Counted from the first letter of the stretch, positions 33,939 to 45,205 are shown. The stretch: DNA of 64,000 nt from Stropharia rugosoannulata (GCA_028532985.1 JANCIK010000005.1:2114501-2178500); one strand, 5' to 3'. Numbers and translations: made by a program. Notes: generated from the sequence alone by a model not told the origin.

Positions 33939-35633
33939 TTACCGGTGACCAATGAATGTGATAGTAGAATAGATGGGTTTCTCCAACTGTGCAGATCTTT
34001 CCCTAATCATGTTGACGATTTCTTCGGAGTTTGAGAAGCCATCAAGCCACATTTTTTCAAGCTTGACGGGATGGGTACTGTCGCATATGTGTGTCAAGCA
34101 TGTCACCAGGATGGTTGGATCAAGCGTGTAGCAACCTCCCGCAGGACATTCTATGTAAACGGTTTTGAGGTTGGTTAAACCAACATTCTGGCCGTGGTTG
34201 GAGTTCATACTCGTGTAGCCAGCATCTTGCATCTGTAAAGCGCTTAAGATCTGGTTTGCATAGATGCTCCATGTCGCGATATGGGAAAGAGCAGGTAGGC
34301 GGGTACAGATATTGGCTAGTGACTGCGGAGTGTAGGTCTCGTCGATTGCTTCGTAACCGGTCAAGATCAGACAATTGATATCATCAAAAGGAAGCCCACT
34401 GGCAAGAAGGCGATCTACAAGACCAACAGAGGTATTTGACATTATATCATGACCACCATGAGGAAGAATAATAGACAGAAATTTGCCGCGGCGGTACTCT
34501 GGCAGGGCTGACACGGATATAGTGTGGTGATAGAGGTCCGAGAGCATAAGTATTTTTGCCTTTGATGTATCATTGACTAGAATAAGAGTACGGAAGGCAG
34601 GCAGTTGTTCCTTGGAATATAGTTGGGCGATATTCCGTAACACTTCTTGCAACTCTTGATGCGTATATTCCTGCATTCCATCTACCTGATCAGTCATGTC
34701 TATAGAGACTCTTTTCCCTGCAGTAGGGAAGGTGACGGATTTGAAAAAGCTGTTGACAGCGTATACTGAACTAGTTATGGCCAATTCTTTCAGATGTGGG
34801 AGGGATATGGCGTGCCTGAGTTGACTACTTGGTGGTGCGATTACCCTCAGCAAGATTAGATGCTCGAGAGTATGCATGCTTTGAAGTACGGGAATAAGTA
34901 GGTCTATAGTTAGCAGCCGCCCTTTAAAGTCGGTAGAGTCGGCTAGGTAGAGTCGAGTGACGTTACTTAATGGACAGTAAATTTTCCAGACGCGTAGATT
35001 GAAAGTGCAAAATCTAAGCTCAAGGGTATGCAGCCTTCTCGCTTCAGCGAGAAGTTCAGACGGCACGCAACACAGGCTGCTTTGAGTCCCTGTGAGGCAA
35101 AGTTTTTCCAGAGATGGACTACAAGCTGTGAGAATATCCAAATACGAGATCTCAACTGGATTCCAAAAGTGGAGGGATAGATTTTTTATTCGGAAAGCAT
35201 GCCGACTTAGTTGCAAGATCTTGGGAGTGTAATATTCATTTATGTCTTCGCCATACAGATTGGAGTCAATAGTGAGGCTGGCCAACTTTGACCGAGTTAA
35301 CATAATTTCCATCCAGCCGCAGCTAGAGGTGAAAGAAGGGTCGGTCCACAGGCTCGCACAATCGAGCGCCACATCTCTCCAGTGCGTGCAAACCTGGCTA
35401 ACGGCATACCACTTCCGTTTCTTGGTGGATTTGTTCTGTTTGACGGAGACGAAGATGAGAGATAAGATGTCGTTAGGCAACTTAGATATGGATGCCAGAA
35501 TGTTTCTCTGTGTCTTCAGAGCGAGTATGGCTGCTTGGTGCGTGGTAATTATGGACGCATGCTCTGCTATGTCGTGGTCTATTGCAGTAACTGCGTCGTC
35601 CACAGGGAAACATGCCTTTCGCGCCCTTTTCAT
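33939..35633 (-). CDS. F-box-like leucine-rich protein
   Basis: A single long exon encodes 564 residues from an ATG at 35633. After a helical N-terminus (TAIDHDIAEHASIITTHQAA) comes an F-box-like domain (PF12937 type): ISKLPNDILSLIFVSV, WYAVSQVCTHWRDVALDCAS and LWTDPSF. The rest shows irregular leucine-rich repeats such as LSRHAFRIKNLSLHFW, LTACSPSLEKLCLTG, ARRLHTLELRFC and LSNVTRLYLADS. Such proteins are numerous in agaricomycetes; the F-box would bind Skp1 in an SCF ubiquitin ligase and the repeats a target. The target is unknown. Two broken copies flank it, so this is the surviving member of a local family. Confidence 0.85.
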   Translation of the reverse strand: MKRARKACFPVDDAVTAIDHDIAEHASIITTHQAAILALKTQRNILASISKLPNDILSLIFVSVKQNKSTKKRKWYAVSQVCTHWRDVALDCASLWTDPSFTSSCGWMEIMLTRSKLASLTIDSNLYGEDINEYYTPKILQLSRHAFRIKNLSLHFWNPVEISYLDILTACSPSLEKLCLTGTQSSLCCVPSELLAEARRLHTLELRFCTFNLRVWKIYCPLSNVTRLYLADSTDFKGRLLTIDLLIPVLQSMHTLEHLILLRVIAPPSSQLRHAISLPHLKELAITSSVYAVNSFFKSVTFPTAGKRVSIDMTDQVDGMQEYTHQELQEVLRNIAQLYSKEQLPAFRTLILVNDTSKAKILMLSDLYHHTISVSALPEYRRGKFLSIILPHGGHDIMSNTSVGLVDRLLASGLPFDDINCLILTGYEAIDETYTPQSLANICTRLPALSHIATWSIYANQILSALQMQDAGYTSMNSNHGQNVGLTNLKTVYIECPAGGCYTLDPTILVTCLTHICDSTHPVKLEKMWLDGFSNSEEIVNMIRERSAQLEKPIYSTITFIGHR

Positions 35634-35754
35634 GAATAAGATAGAGGGTTGAGAGAGTTTGGAAAGACTGCGTAGGGTTCATGCAGTGTAAAGGAAGGAG
35701 GTTGGAGGTTTGGACCAGATAATAGGTTTGGGGAGGATGCAACGAATTTGGGTT

Positions 35755-36030
35755 ACAGGTTCGTTGTAGGCAAGCTGAATGTCATGGCTGATCGCATTTC
35801 GCCACACGCAGCTCGGCTTCTCCCGACACAATCCGCGCGCCTACCGCTTCCTCTTTTTGGTAGCTTTTTCCTGCTTGACGAAGCCGAAGATCAGAGACAG
35901 AATATGGGAGGTTTATACATGGGCATGAGCAGGTTTCTCTGGGCCTTCCAAACAAGTATTGCTTCCTGGTGGGTGGCAATCATGTCGCGCTCTATCGTAG
36001 AAACTGCATCGTGCACGCATTCGAAGCCTT
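35755..36030 (-). pseudogene. Third F-box gene fragment
   Basis: On the minus strand the stretch reads HDAVSTIERDMIATHQEAI, then KAQRNLLMPMYKPPIFCL, close to the start of the intact gene (DDAVTAIDHDI... KTQRNILASISKLPNDILSL). A stop and a frame change then break it, and only about 90 codons remain. It lies upstream of, and in the same direction as, the intact gene. Confidence 0.75.
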
Positions 36031-36347
36031 TTTCATGGACAAGGCCGAGAGGTGTCGCACTTTTAGAGATCGTTGGAAGTCGTTTCAGTCACAAGGCCCT
36101 CAATATTGGCCGAAAAGTTCAAGCTTCAAGGGTCATGTCGAGTATGGGATGAAGTTGGGGTTGAGTCGAATGCGGTGTCGGCGTTTATTTGGCTAATTCA
36201 CCAGAAACCAACAACGCGTCGCGTCAAGCGCGCTTACGATAATGATCGCGTCACCTTCACCCTTTACCGTCACCTCCAACTCCACATCATCCTCCTCCCC
36301 CCGCCACCCGCCACACCCAACCCGCGCACACCCAACCCCTCCCAGGC

Positions 36348-37029
36348 ATGCTCATCCCCGTGACCCTCTTGTCCAGCTCCGGCTCTTCATCCAACGCCAA
36401 GCTGCCCTCAGGGCTCGCGCAGATATCTCATGCCGAGGTCGTGCTCATCGAGCTACAGGGATCGCTCGAAGTCGACTCCGCGCATCCGCAAGACCGCAAC
36501 GGCAAGTTCGTCGGCACGCTCGCGCTCGACACCGCCTCTGTGAGTGCCCCTGTACGCTGGACCTAGACACGGCGCTGCTCATGAGTCATGACTTGCCTCT
36601 CCACGCCCCATGCTCCCGATTCCGATACACTGTTCCTACCTCGCGCCTTTTATTGCCCACTACGCATGTACGCACACACCCACGCAGAACAAGCCCACGC
36701 TCCGCATCGGGAACCACCTGCTCGAGGGCAAGATCGCAGCACTCCCAAAACCATACGCCGTCCTCGTGCGCAACGCACCACGTGCCGGTACCGCGCGCTC
36801 GAAGTTGGCGCCAAACATAACGGAGGCGGAGGCGGATGAGATGGGGGCGGACCCGGATGCGATGGAGGTAGACGGGGACGCAGAATTCAGCGCAGACGCA
36901 GACGCAGACGCGGGGAGCACCACCCCGGACGCAGAGGCCAGCGCGGGCTGGACTATCCGCGGCATCGTCAAGAAGAAGATCATATTCTCCAAACGCCCCA
37001 TGCCCGTGATCGGGAAGAAGCCGCAGTAA
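36348..37029 (+). CDS. CTF8: Sister-chromatid cohesion factor CTF8
   Basis: Two exons, 36348-36539 and 36688-37029, give 177 residues. The family blocks are clear: HAEVVLIELQGSLEV, GKFVGTLALDT, and across the junction NKPTLRIGNHLLEGKI followed by PKPYAVLV; the end is IRGIVKKKIIFSKRPMPV. CTF8 is a small subunit of the alternative clamp loader Ctf18-RFC, with Dcc1, in the nucleus, acting in replication and cohesion. Before the last block there is an acidic, Ala-rich linker (EADEMGADPDAMEVDGDAEF and alternating Asp-Ala), longer than usual. Another ATG at 36242 opens a long frame in another phase across exon 1, but it shows no family motif. The donor GTGAGT and acceptor CACGCAG fit. Confidence 0.9.
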
Positions 37030-38046
37030 TCCACCAGAACTACTACTAGTGCCCACTCTACTTCTCATGATTATGTATTCACCAGCTCACCGCAGCAGTT
37101 TGCAGCGCTTTGTAGGCGCCAACTACATATCGTCGTGTGTCCAATAATATACCCTTCCCTTCACTTACTCGCAACGGATCGGAGAAACTGTAAGTATATG
37201 CATCTGGGACTTGAAATCTGTGGAAGTCGTGCCAAGAGGAGCGGTCTTTGGGAGACTTCGGACTTAAGCTTACGCTTTTACATCAATACAGGCATTCGAT
37301 GACGCTGACCGTTGATCATCGACGAATCTTGAGTAGGCAAGAGAGTAGAACGGCACTTCGACACGTTTCCTATCGCTCTTCCTTTATCAAAATTATCCTT
37401 GCTAGGTGTGCACAATTGTAGCCATAAATAATTATCTTCATTTTTGGGCATAATTGTTACATGGCTTAGTACAATCAATTATCAAGTACATCTGGTTAAC
37501 AAAACGAAAGAGAAGGCGGACAAGCAGTAGACAAGAAAAACGGGAGGCACAGTACATATAGTACAAGTCGTCAAACGTAGTAGCCAGACTAGAGACTAGA
37601 GGCAGGTTTTGAACCTGTCACATAAGTGGTTAGATGTGATTCAACGATGACGAATAAACGAAGCAGTGCTCACATAGCATAGTTTACCGGTGAACAGTAA
37701 TGCGGGCACAAGTAATGTGATACAACGAATGTCTTGAGGATGTAGGCACGATGATTACGAGGTAGGTTCTAAGAGATCACACAATTGCAGAGTCGGGGCG
37801 TGCATAGAGAAGAAGGGAAGAGACGCCAGCGGGAACGCGGGCATTATGCGGGGAGGACAGAGTGGAAAGGACAGATCTCCAAGAATGTACGATATGATCT
37901 GACATGCAAGCTACCTTGCTTTTGACAGCGGAAAGTCCCGAGAGAGTTTGGAAGTGAGTTTAGTAGAAATGTTCACGAGCGTTTGCAAGGGATATCGTGC
38001 CGTGAACAAGAATTGCCTTTCGGGTGCGCACATGTGAAAGGCAGGT
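37030..38046. other. Intergenic region between convergent genes
   Basis: About 1 kb between the stops of CTF8 and the Ser/Arg-rich unknown gene. It is AT-rich around 37380-37500. A tRNA B-box-like word near 37600-37620 lacks the other parts of a tRNA. No gene is supported. Confidence 0.5.
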
Positions 38047-38842
38047 TCAGTTGAACCCGTCAAAGTGGCCAGTGAGGATGCGTTCTCCCATAGGGGAGGG
38101 GGCCCTGCGCGGCCGTGCTGCCTCGCCACTGAGGGTAGCAGATCGGCGAGGCTTGGTAATAAACGGCGCAGTATGCGCAGTGGGAGTGACGGCTGTGTTG
38201 GGCGGAGGGCTAGGAGGGGTGCGGGGGTCATTCCGTGCGCCCGTATCAATCTGAGGCTGATTGGGGATGACGAACACGATAAACATTCATACTTTGCGTT
38301 GCATCGAGGAGATGTACTCACCTTTACGAAGCCGCCGCTACTGAGCGAGAGCCTCCGGAGAACATTGGCGCCGCGGCCGCTGGTGGCCTCGGAGTAAGGG
38401 GTTGCAGCGGCAGGATTTTGGCCGAAGCGGCTGGCAACGGTGGTGCTGGCGCGGCGCGCGTGCGCAGCAACAGGGATCTCAGCCTCTGGCTCTTCCTCTG
38501 CGTTGGCACAGTCAGATGACGATATGGGAGACGTGGACAGCTGAAAATACCTTCGAAGACGGGGGCGGTGCCGAACTTGCGCTTGAAAGGGAAGGATACG
38601 GTGGCGGGAGTCTTTGTGGTGGGGGACTGGGCGAGGAAGTAGGAGAGGATGGGGGAGACGGAAGGGGAAGGAATGGAGATGCGTTGGGAGCCAATGGAGG
38701 TGGATGCTGGTGTGGGGAGCTCGGAGCCGGAACTGTTGGTGCTGGAGGAGGAGGAGACGGAGACAGAGCGTGCACGACCGCGGCGACCTGCGGGGATGGA
38801 GATGGGAACTGAACGAGAGTTTGTGTTGTCGTTGGAGGCCAT
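38047..38842 (-). CDS. Small Ser/Arg/Pro-rich protein, function unknown
   Basis: Three exons, 38842-38551, 38497-38322 and 38256-38047, give 225 residues with consistent phase and GT-AG introns. It starts MASNDNTNSRSVPISIPAG, then has Ser-rich runs, ISIPSPSVSPILSYFLAQSP and SFPFKRKFGTAPVFE. Basic-Ser motifs that look like kinase sites follow: ARRASTT, LRRLSLSSGGF and RRSATLS; the end is APSPMGERILTGHFDGFN. There is no predicted globular domain, signal or membrane span. The arrangement suggests a regulated adaptor or cytoskeletal phosphoprotein, but that is only inference and I know no family name. Confidence 0.7.
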
Positions 38843-40969
38843 TGTGGGAGTAGGAGAGAGAGAGAAGGGGCGAGGCGGCGAATGGATCGAGTATATATAT
38901 TAGTCACGCTTCCAGATATGGAGCAGCCTATCGCCCCCGCGTCTCCAACGCTAATCAAGATCCGCACATGACCGCCTCTGAATACGCCTGAGACCCATCT
39001 CCCCTTCATGCCACTATTTTCAGCTTTCAACTTTGTCTCAACAAGTACGATCGATCGCATTCAGATCTTCATCATTCACTTTCCATCGCTTGCACCCAGT
39101 GTTGCTCACCAACATAACCCTCGGAAACCCGCTCCGCATTTATACAGTCTGCAAAAGCCTAACATCGCGTTCACAGGACTGACAATCTCAACTTGGCTTC
39201 GGCAACCACTCCTACGTCTTTCTCCCACTTCCTCTAGTCCTTTTCGGAATATTTGTATACCAACGATGCACCGTGCCGCGCGCGACCCCCTCGGAGTTCT
39301 CCGCATGGACTTATTATCTGCAAAACCATCACTGCAGAATCAATCGCGCAGGTTCTCGCTGACCAGCTGAGTCGCCTTAACGTCAGATAATGCCGTCTCA
39401 GTCGTCATCACCATCACTGGCTAAGTATACCAACGGCAGCTCACACAGATAAATCATAACTGACTACACTACCTCAGGTAAGCCCGTCCCAGACAGGGAA
39501 GACCAACGAGACACTAAAATCGGGTCTGCCAGTGTACCTGCCTGCCCACCGACCAGAGTGTGTACTAACTGGTCCCGCGAGGTTCTCAGAAGCGCCTTCC
39601 TTCTCGCCGCGCAAAATATAGAGCTCGGACGGGGTTGGACCAGACCGTTCTCGAGTGCTGCGCGCGGAACTGGGGTGCGTCCACGGCGACGCGAACGCTC
39701 TCGACTGGTGCAGCTGTCGTCTCGACGCCCGACCCCGGAAGCCGCCTCGTGGCGCCGAGTGGTGAGAGGAGGAAGCATCCAATTGCCACTGCGGACTCGA
39801 GCGGACGTGTGCGAGGCGAACGCACGCACTATTCCTACCCCCTTACTCTCCTATTCTGGCAGCCTCTTTCGCACACGAAGGTCAGTGTATGATATTTTAT
39901 TACGGGAGCGCAGCGGGCCCTGATGGAGGACACATTTAGTCCACATTTAATACTAATGTTCCAAATCGAGAATATTACATACATGCGATACAATGTCCCG
40001 TAGTCGGGGCGTACACTGCCCCTTCTACTTAACACGCGCTATCAGCTTCTGCAGTTCACCGAACAACGAACTGTCCAATGTTCAGACGCAATCAATAGCA
40101 CCATGGCACCGTCTTCTATCTCACAGTCCACTTAGCACTCAAGCGTCAATGGCGCGGAGTCGTGTGCCAGCCCCGCGCTCCTTGATCTGGGCACAGTCTC
40201 ACGTCGGATGCGCGAGCGGGTCACGGAGAGCTATCAGCGAGTCTGAATCACGACTCCGACTGCTATTCCAGAGATCATCAGCCGCCCTTCTTCCCCCGTT
40301 GACCGTTGACGGGGAAAAGGAGGACGAGATGCTGGTGGGACCGTAGGACGGGGGTGGGTGTCTGTGGATTCTTGAATCTTATCCCCAATCTCCCCTGCTG
40401 ATGACAATGAGATGCTATCTAAGCTAGAATCCACGATGTCGCCAAGTGGACATTCGCAATCGTCATGGGACACTATGGGGTAGTCGCCTATCTTGCGCCT
40501 AACCGTATATGGTAACATTTCCGCATTAGGCAGGACCTCCGAGCCGGCGCCAAAATGTGACACCGGGGCGGGTAAAAGGCTGTAAAAGGACGCCAGCGGA
40601 GGTTGGAGCAGACTGTACGTACGCTTGCAGTAATAATAACAACGTTCTGTATGTGTATGTAGTAGATCCGCACGCGCGAAGGGCCTCCCGCCCCACCATG
40701 ACGACAGATGGACATTGGCTCCCTGCATCATACCGCTTAATCTTATAATCTTAATCAGACAACTTGTTTATTTATTCGGTTACACAGGCAGGCAGGCTTT
40801 CGAAATTCATAGTATGTAAACCAGAGTTTTTCTTTCTTATTTCCAATTTATTCTCGCAGTGGGAAGGATCTGCACCACAGAGGCCTGCTCCCAACGAAGG
40901 GAGAAGGAAGGCAGGGCCCCAACCTCGTCGTATATTTGATATGGGACACGAGGACACGAGGCGCCTCGC
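38843..40969. other. Gene-poor region of 2.1 kb
   Basis: No family motif or splice-linked exon chain was found here. Open frames of 80-160 codons exist (for example 39464-39829 and 40234-40731 on the minus strand), but they overlap each other in several phases, as expected by chance in GC-rich DNA. CT-rich patches at 39200-39240 precede an ATG at 39266 with a short frame (DPLGVLRMDLLSAKP) of unknown meaning. Confidence 0.5.
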
Positions 40970-42121
40970 TCAGCACTTGCTCCACTGGAAGCCAAACGTC
41001 TAAATCGCAAACAACCATAAATCAGTACAAACAGAGAAGCACGGTGCAGTGGTGCTGCTCAAATAAATGGATACAGATACACACCTGAGTGAGTGCTGTA
41101 TCGATCTGAAATATAAACAAATACTCCGTTAGCCCTTCCGCTTTGGGGCGAAATAATGGGAAGGCTTACGGAGTCGGTTGCGATGAACCCGCTGCCCTTG
41201 GTGTTCGCGCTGTTGCTGGCGCGCACGTCGCTGACGATGTTCAGCACCGTCGACGCGCCGCACGGCGCCGTCACTGTCGACACGAGGTCAAACGAGTCGC
41301 GATAGGTGTAGTCCGCGCCTAAAAATAACAAAATGTTAAGTTAACTATTTGGGAGTAGAGTGGAGCGGTGTACCTGCGACGGGACCGACGAGGTTGGAGC
41401 GCGCGGTCGCTTGCTGGACCTGGCCCTGGACTGTATGGCACAAACAAGTTCGCGCCACGAGACCTAGTTAGCGGCGTTTATTTTTGGACGGGGAGGGAGG
41501 ACGCACAGTAGTATGTCGCCTGCTGAGCCGCAGTCACCTTCGCGTCGAGCTGGTAGTAGCCGCGCTGCATTTTGCATTTTGTGTCAGCTCATTAGAAGAC
41601 GCGATAATCTGTGTCCGGGGGAGGGGCACTCACGTAGTCGACGGTGGCGATGCCGAACGAGAACCCGCCGGGCACTTGGACGCCGAGCGTTAGTTGGCAA
41701 TTCTTCCTGTTTGCTGAGATGGGGATGCCGGGGCCAACCTCGGCGAAGAACTGGCTGAAGGTGACCGTCACGGTCGACTTGGCCTCTTGCAAAACGTTTG
41801 TCAGTCAGCTACCGCGCCTTTCTACGAGCGACGCGCTGGTCTCACCGTTAAGGACGTAGTAGGTCGAGCCTGGCGGGCACCCCGACCCATTCACGCCAAT
41901 GCTCGTGCTGGAAAAAAGGGGGGGCAAGATTAAATTTACAGGAAAGTGGACGGTACCGTCGAGCCGCTGTTTAACGGTGGGACGCACATGTTGAACCCCG
42001 GAGGTGGGTCAGTGATGACGGGGAGTGCAGTCGAGTCAGTGCGCTGCGGCAGCGCGAACGCACCCGACAGCGCGAGCCCAAGCACACAGTAAAGGGCAGA
42101 AAAAGCGAGCTTGTCAAACAT
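40970..42121 (-). CDS. Secreted DUF4360 protein, paralogue A
   Basis: A multi-exon gene starting at the ATG at 42121 with a clear signal peptide ([20 protein letters not shown]). Exons then encode [74 protein letters not shown] and [18 protein letters not shown]. Then come [14 protein letters not shown] and the end [25 protein letters not shown]; the last exon (TFGFQWSKC) closes at 40970. The order of Cys, aromatic and Gly residues matches the DUF4360 family (PF14273) of small secreted fungal proteins of unknown role. Four or more conserved cysteines suggest disulphide bonds. The exact donor after exon 1 (near 41935-41947) is unsure. It is divergent from a second member at 43324. Confidence 0.85.
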
Positions 42122-43323
42122 TTTGCAGAAACAGAATAGAACTGAGTAGGACAGAGGGCTCTGGGGCGCTGCCAGTCCTACCTAACTTCTAGCATTTTAT
42201 AGCGTTTTTAGAGCGCAGCGCGGGCGTGGGCCCTAGCCGTGACTGGACGGGCTTCAAAGACATCAAGTTGTGCGCTCTGGATAGAATAATGTCGTACAAT
42301 AATCGCAGTGTATGGCCCCGGTGTATGCAGCATTGCAGCGCGCCAAGCCGATGTGTATCAGCGTGTGTGGTTTTTCTCCGAGTCGGTGGCAGACTGGATG
42401 TCTTCGACGCTGGTAGCTCGCCAAGCATTTGTCGCTGCCCATCTGATGTCGCATCACGAAAGAAGCGCTCGCAATTTGAATGTACCGTAGGAAAGCCATG
42501 CTATCCAGGCTTTTCCAGCTCGCTTGGGACTTCTTCCTTTCTCTCCGAGATTCGCAGGGGAACTGAATCAGCACCTCTTCCCCAGATATGACTAATGCAC
42601 AAAACTATCCTAGCTGGTAAAACATATGAATAGGTGGCGCTGGTACACCATGCTCACCGGCCATGTTGGACAGTGATCATACACCCTCCGGCTGCTTTTG
42701 ATTGCACAATGCATCCACACTGCCTCGACTAACAAATCACGCGCCTGGATTTACTTGGGTACGAAAAATGAATGAATGCCCTCATAATCGAGGTACATAG
42801 ATTGTTGTTCACCGTTCTAGCTACATAATCATATGGGTTTGTCCATTACACACCTCTGGCCTGCACAGACGCGGGTAGTGCGGTACACCTTGGGTACACC
42901 CAGGTGCACCGCGATTGAAAGGCCATTTCATCTGATGCGTGCGCCATGGAATATTCAGATTGTTGCGGATTTACTGGGGCTTTCCTCCAGCCGTCGCTGC
43001 TCACGGGGCCCCCGCATGTGCTGCACCGTTCTCGAACGACGAATGTCCAGAGAAATACCGCATGAAACTACCACTTGTCTCTCGGTGACCCACACATACA
43101 GAGGAGGAAAGGTGGACGTAGGCTACTCAACTCGTGCTTGGCTAATATTCGATAAAGTGCAGTTGACAATGGGACCATCCGCGGATAAATGGCCCTGGGC
43201 TTCGCCTGAATATGCGCATCTAGACTCTCGTGCGCCCCAGAGGTGTTCTTCGAATTATCCGATACCAAGGCGTTTAAAGGGAAGCCCGTACACCATTCCT
43301 CTCTCTCCAGTTTGTTCTCCACC
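42122..43323. promoter_or_regulatory. Shared upstream region of two DUF4360 genes
   Basis: A 1.2-kb stretch between the divergent starts. The only long frame (42833-43327, plus) overlaps the leader of paralogue B and has no motif. Promoters for both secreted proteins should lie here; a TATAGCG/TTTTATAG-like word occurs at 42192-42206, about 70-85 bases before the start of paralogue A. Confidence 0.4.
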
Positions 43324-44339
43324 ATGAGTGTCGCCGTCTGGACGTTCTTGGCTATCTTTACCAGTCTTTTTTGGATCAATGTCGCTGCTCAGGAATTTTC
43401 CATGTAGGACGCGCTCATGCTTCTGTCTCGCCCATGGCAGTACTGCAACCATACTGACCTGATTGCTTTATCAGCTCCAAGTACACCGTGATCGGAACAG
43501 GGTGCGCACCGTCGACAGTGTCGTCCGCTATTACCCGTAAGCCACGTTTCTGAGATAAAGCTGTGCATACCTAAATTTCCCTGAAAGCCAGCGGCGAGAA
43601 TGTCTTCCTGTCATACAGCGACTTTACTGCGTATGCCGGGCCACAATACACCTATGCCGATAGTCGCAAGAACTGTCAGCTGACGATGAGCGTGCAGTAA
43701 GTAATGAAACAGTTGTATTGCCATAGAGAATAATCTTCATTTCCAATCCCAATCTAGGGTACCTAAGGGCTACCAGTTCGCATTCGATAAATTCGACCAC
43801 GTACGTATGCAATGTTGATGCAATACATGCACTCACTCCCCATAATTTTTGTTTTTGACCCGTGATGATCTTGTTCACTTTCAGAATGCATCGTATTCAA
43901 TCGGCTCAGGTGTCATAGGGTCGTTTGCAACTAAGTATTACTGTGAGTGTACCTTTTCGGGTCGACACGCCTTTGCTGATGTCGATCACGGATTTTGTAG
44001 TTCAGGCCACACTCAACACTGCGCAGGGCAATGGGTCCATCTCCGGTCCTGCAAAGCTTGGTTAATACTTAACTTCTTCTCGCCATTTCATTGCTAACTC
44101 ACCAAACGTCGCTGCAGACTCGTGCACTCTCGGAAGTTCGTTCCGTCCAGTTATATGGAGCCCATGCGGACAAAACTCAGTCGTTAATGTCGACACCTCA
44201 ATCCACCTCAGTAGCGGAGATAGTTCTTCAGGAACTCTAACTATCCACAGTACCCCGGTATGTTTCTAATCGCACTTGTATCTGTCTGCTCCTGTTAATA
44301 GAAATGCAGTCAAATAACTTTGTATGGAGGACATGTTAA
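43324..44339 (+). CDS. Secreted DUF4360-like protein, paralogue B
   Basis: Eight short exons, 43324-43403, 43475-43536, 43588-43696, 43758-43800, 43885-43942, 44001-44060, 44118-44257 and 44310-44339, give about 193 residues. The signal peptide is VAVWTFLAIFTSLFWINVAAQ. Then YTVIGTGCAPSTVSSAITP, GENVFLSYSDFTAYAGP, SRKNCQLTMSVQVPKGYQF and a Cys-containing IWSPCGQNSVVNV follow the same order as in paralogue A, and the end SNNFVWRTC parallels its QWSKC. The protein is shorter and more diverged, and every exon is too short to stand out as an open frame. Function unknown. All introns follow GT-AG and phases agree. Confidence 0.8.
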
Positions 44340-44833
44340 CCTGACCGAAGAAAATAGCAGTAGAGGTTGGACTGCGCTTAGTTGTTGTGAAGCGGGTGTG
44401 AAGTGGTAATGAACAAAATACGGAAAAAGCTTACAATGGTGTTAATCTAATTAGAAGTCTTGGTCGTCTTCTTTTTATATATGTATACTTCATATGTTGG
44501 GTGGTCGGATGTATGTGGGCAGCTTTGAAAGGCACGTATGCCCTCATGAGTAGATTTGCATGAACAGGGAGAGAAGGTGATGGTTTCTCGAGTAGCGGAA
44601 CGAGGAAAGTAATGCACAACGACATTGGTGCACACAATCCTAGAGCTTGCATAAAGAAACACAGCATTAACAGTGAACTCTTTACCGATGGAAATGGATG
44701 TGTTTGTAGTGTGATATTAAGGTGTGAGTATGATACATATACAAGGGGGTTGTCAGGGATATCAATCGCTGGGAGCAGCTTAGCTTGTCGAGCATGAGAC
44801 GGAGAGATAGCAACTCACTATATAATATAAGTA
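44340..44833. other. Intergenic region between convergent genes
   Basis: The 494 bases between the stop of DUF4360 paralogue B and the stop of PAM18 are AT-rich, with no supported gene. Short open frames at 44431-44667 lack motifs. Confidence 0.5.
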
Positions 44834-45205
44834 TCACCGTTTCAGGGATTTATCCAGCAAATCCTTAGCCTCATTGATTTTGCTTGCAAGGTACGGGGAG
44901 CCACCGCGATCAGGATGGTTTGCAAGCATGATTTGTCGGTGGGCGTCCTTTAGTTGAGTGCGCAGCTTGGGACCATCACTATACAGTAGCCAACGGTTAG
45001 CACAGATCGTTGCACTCACAAAAAAAACCACGTACGTGAGTCCTAGAATTTGAATGGCCTCCTTGCGGTCCATTTTTGCCCGGAACCCGCCCTTCGCGAA
45101 CTCTGCAGCGCCTTTCCTGCCGGCGAAGAGCCCACGTTGGATAAAAGAGCGGCCGAGAATTGCAGCTGCTACTGCGGTGACGCCTACAATAACAGGAGTA
45201 GCCAT
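44834..45205 (-). CDS. PAM18: Mitochondrial import motor J-protein PAM18/TIM14
   Basis: Two exons, 45205-45036 and 44978-44834, give 104 residues. The N-terminus [25 protein letters not shown] is the single membrane span facing the inner-membrane space. The J domain follows: [18 protein letters not shown], then across the intron [18 protein letters not shown] and [19 protein letters not shown] with the HPD motif that stimulates mitochondrial Hsp70. It ends [11 protein letters not shown]. It acts in the TIM23 import motor with PAM16. The start at 45205 was chosen because it gives the usual family N-terminus, although the frame is open 45 codons further upstream. Confidence 0.95.
   Translation of the reverse strand: MATPVIVGVTAVAAAILGRSFIQRGLFAGRKGAAEFAKGGFRAKMDRKEAIQILGLTYVVFFVSATICANRWLLYSDGPKLRTQLKDAHRQIMLANHPDRGGSPYLASKINEAKDLLDKSLKR

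Noticed and set aside
37590..37640. Possible tRNA on the minus strand
   Set aside because: GGTTCAAAACC resembles a B box, but the T stem is imperfect, and no A box, anticodon arm or acceptor stem can be formed upstream.
39464..39829. 121-codon minus-strand frame
   Set aside because: Arg/Ser-rich composition expected by chance in GC-rich DNA; several overlapping frames in other phases; no introns or motifs.
42833..43327. 164-codon plus-strand frame upstream of DUF4360 paralogue B
   Set aside because: It runs over the signal-peptide start of the real gene in another frame and shows no motif.
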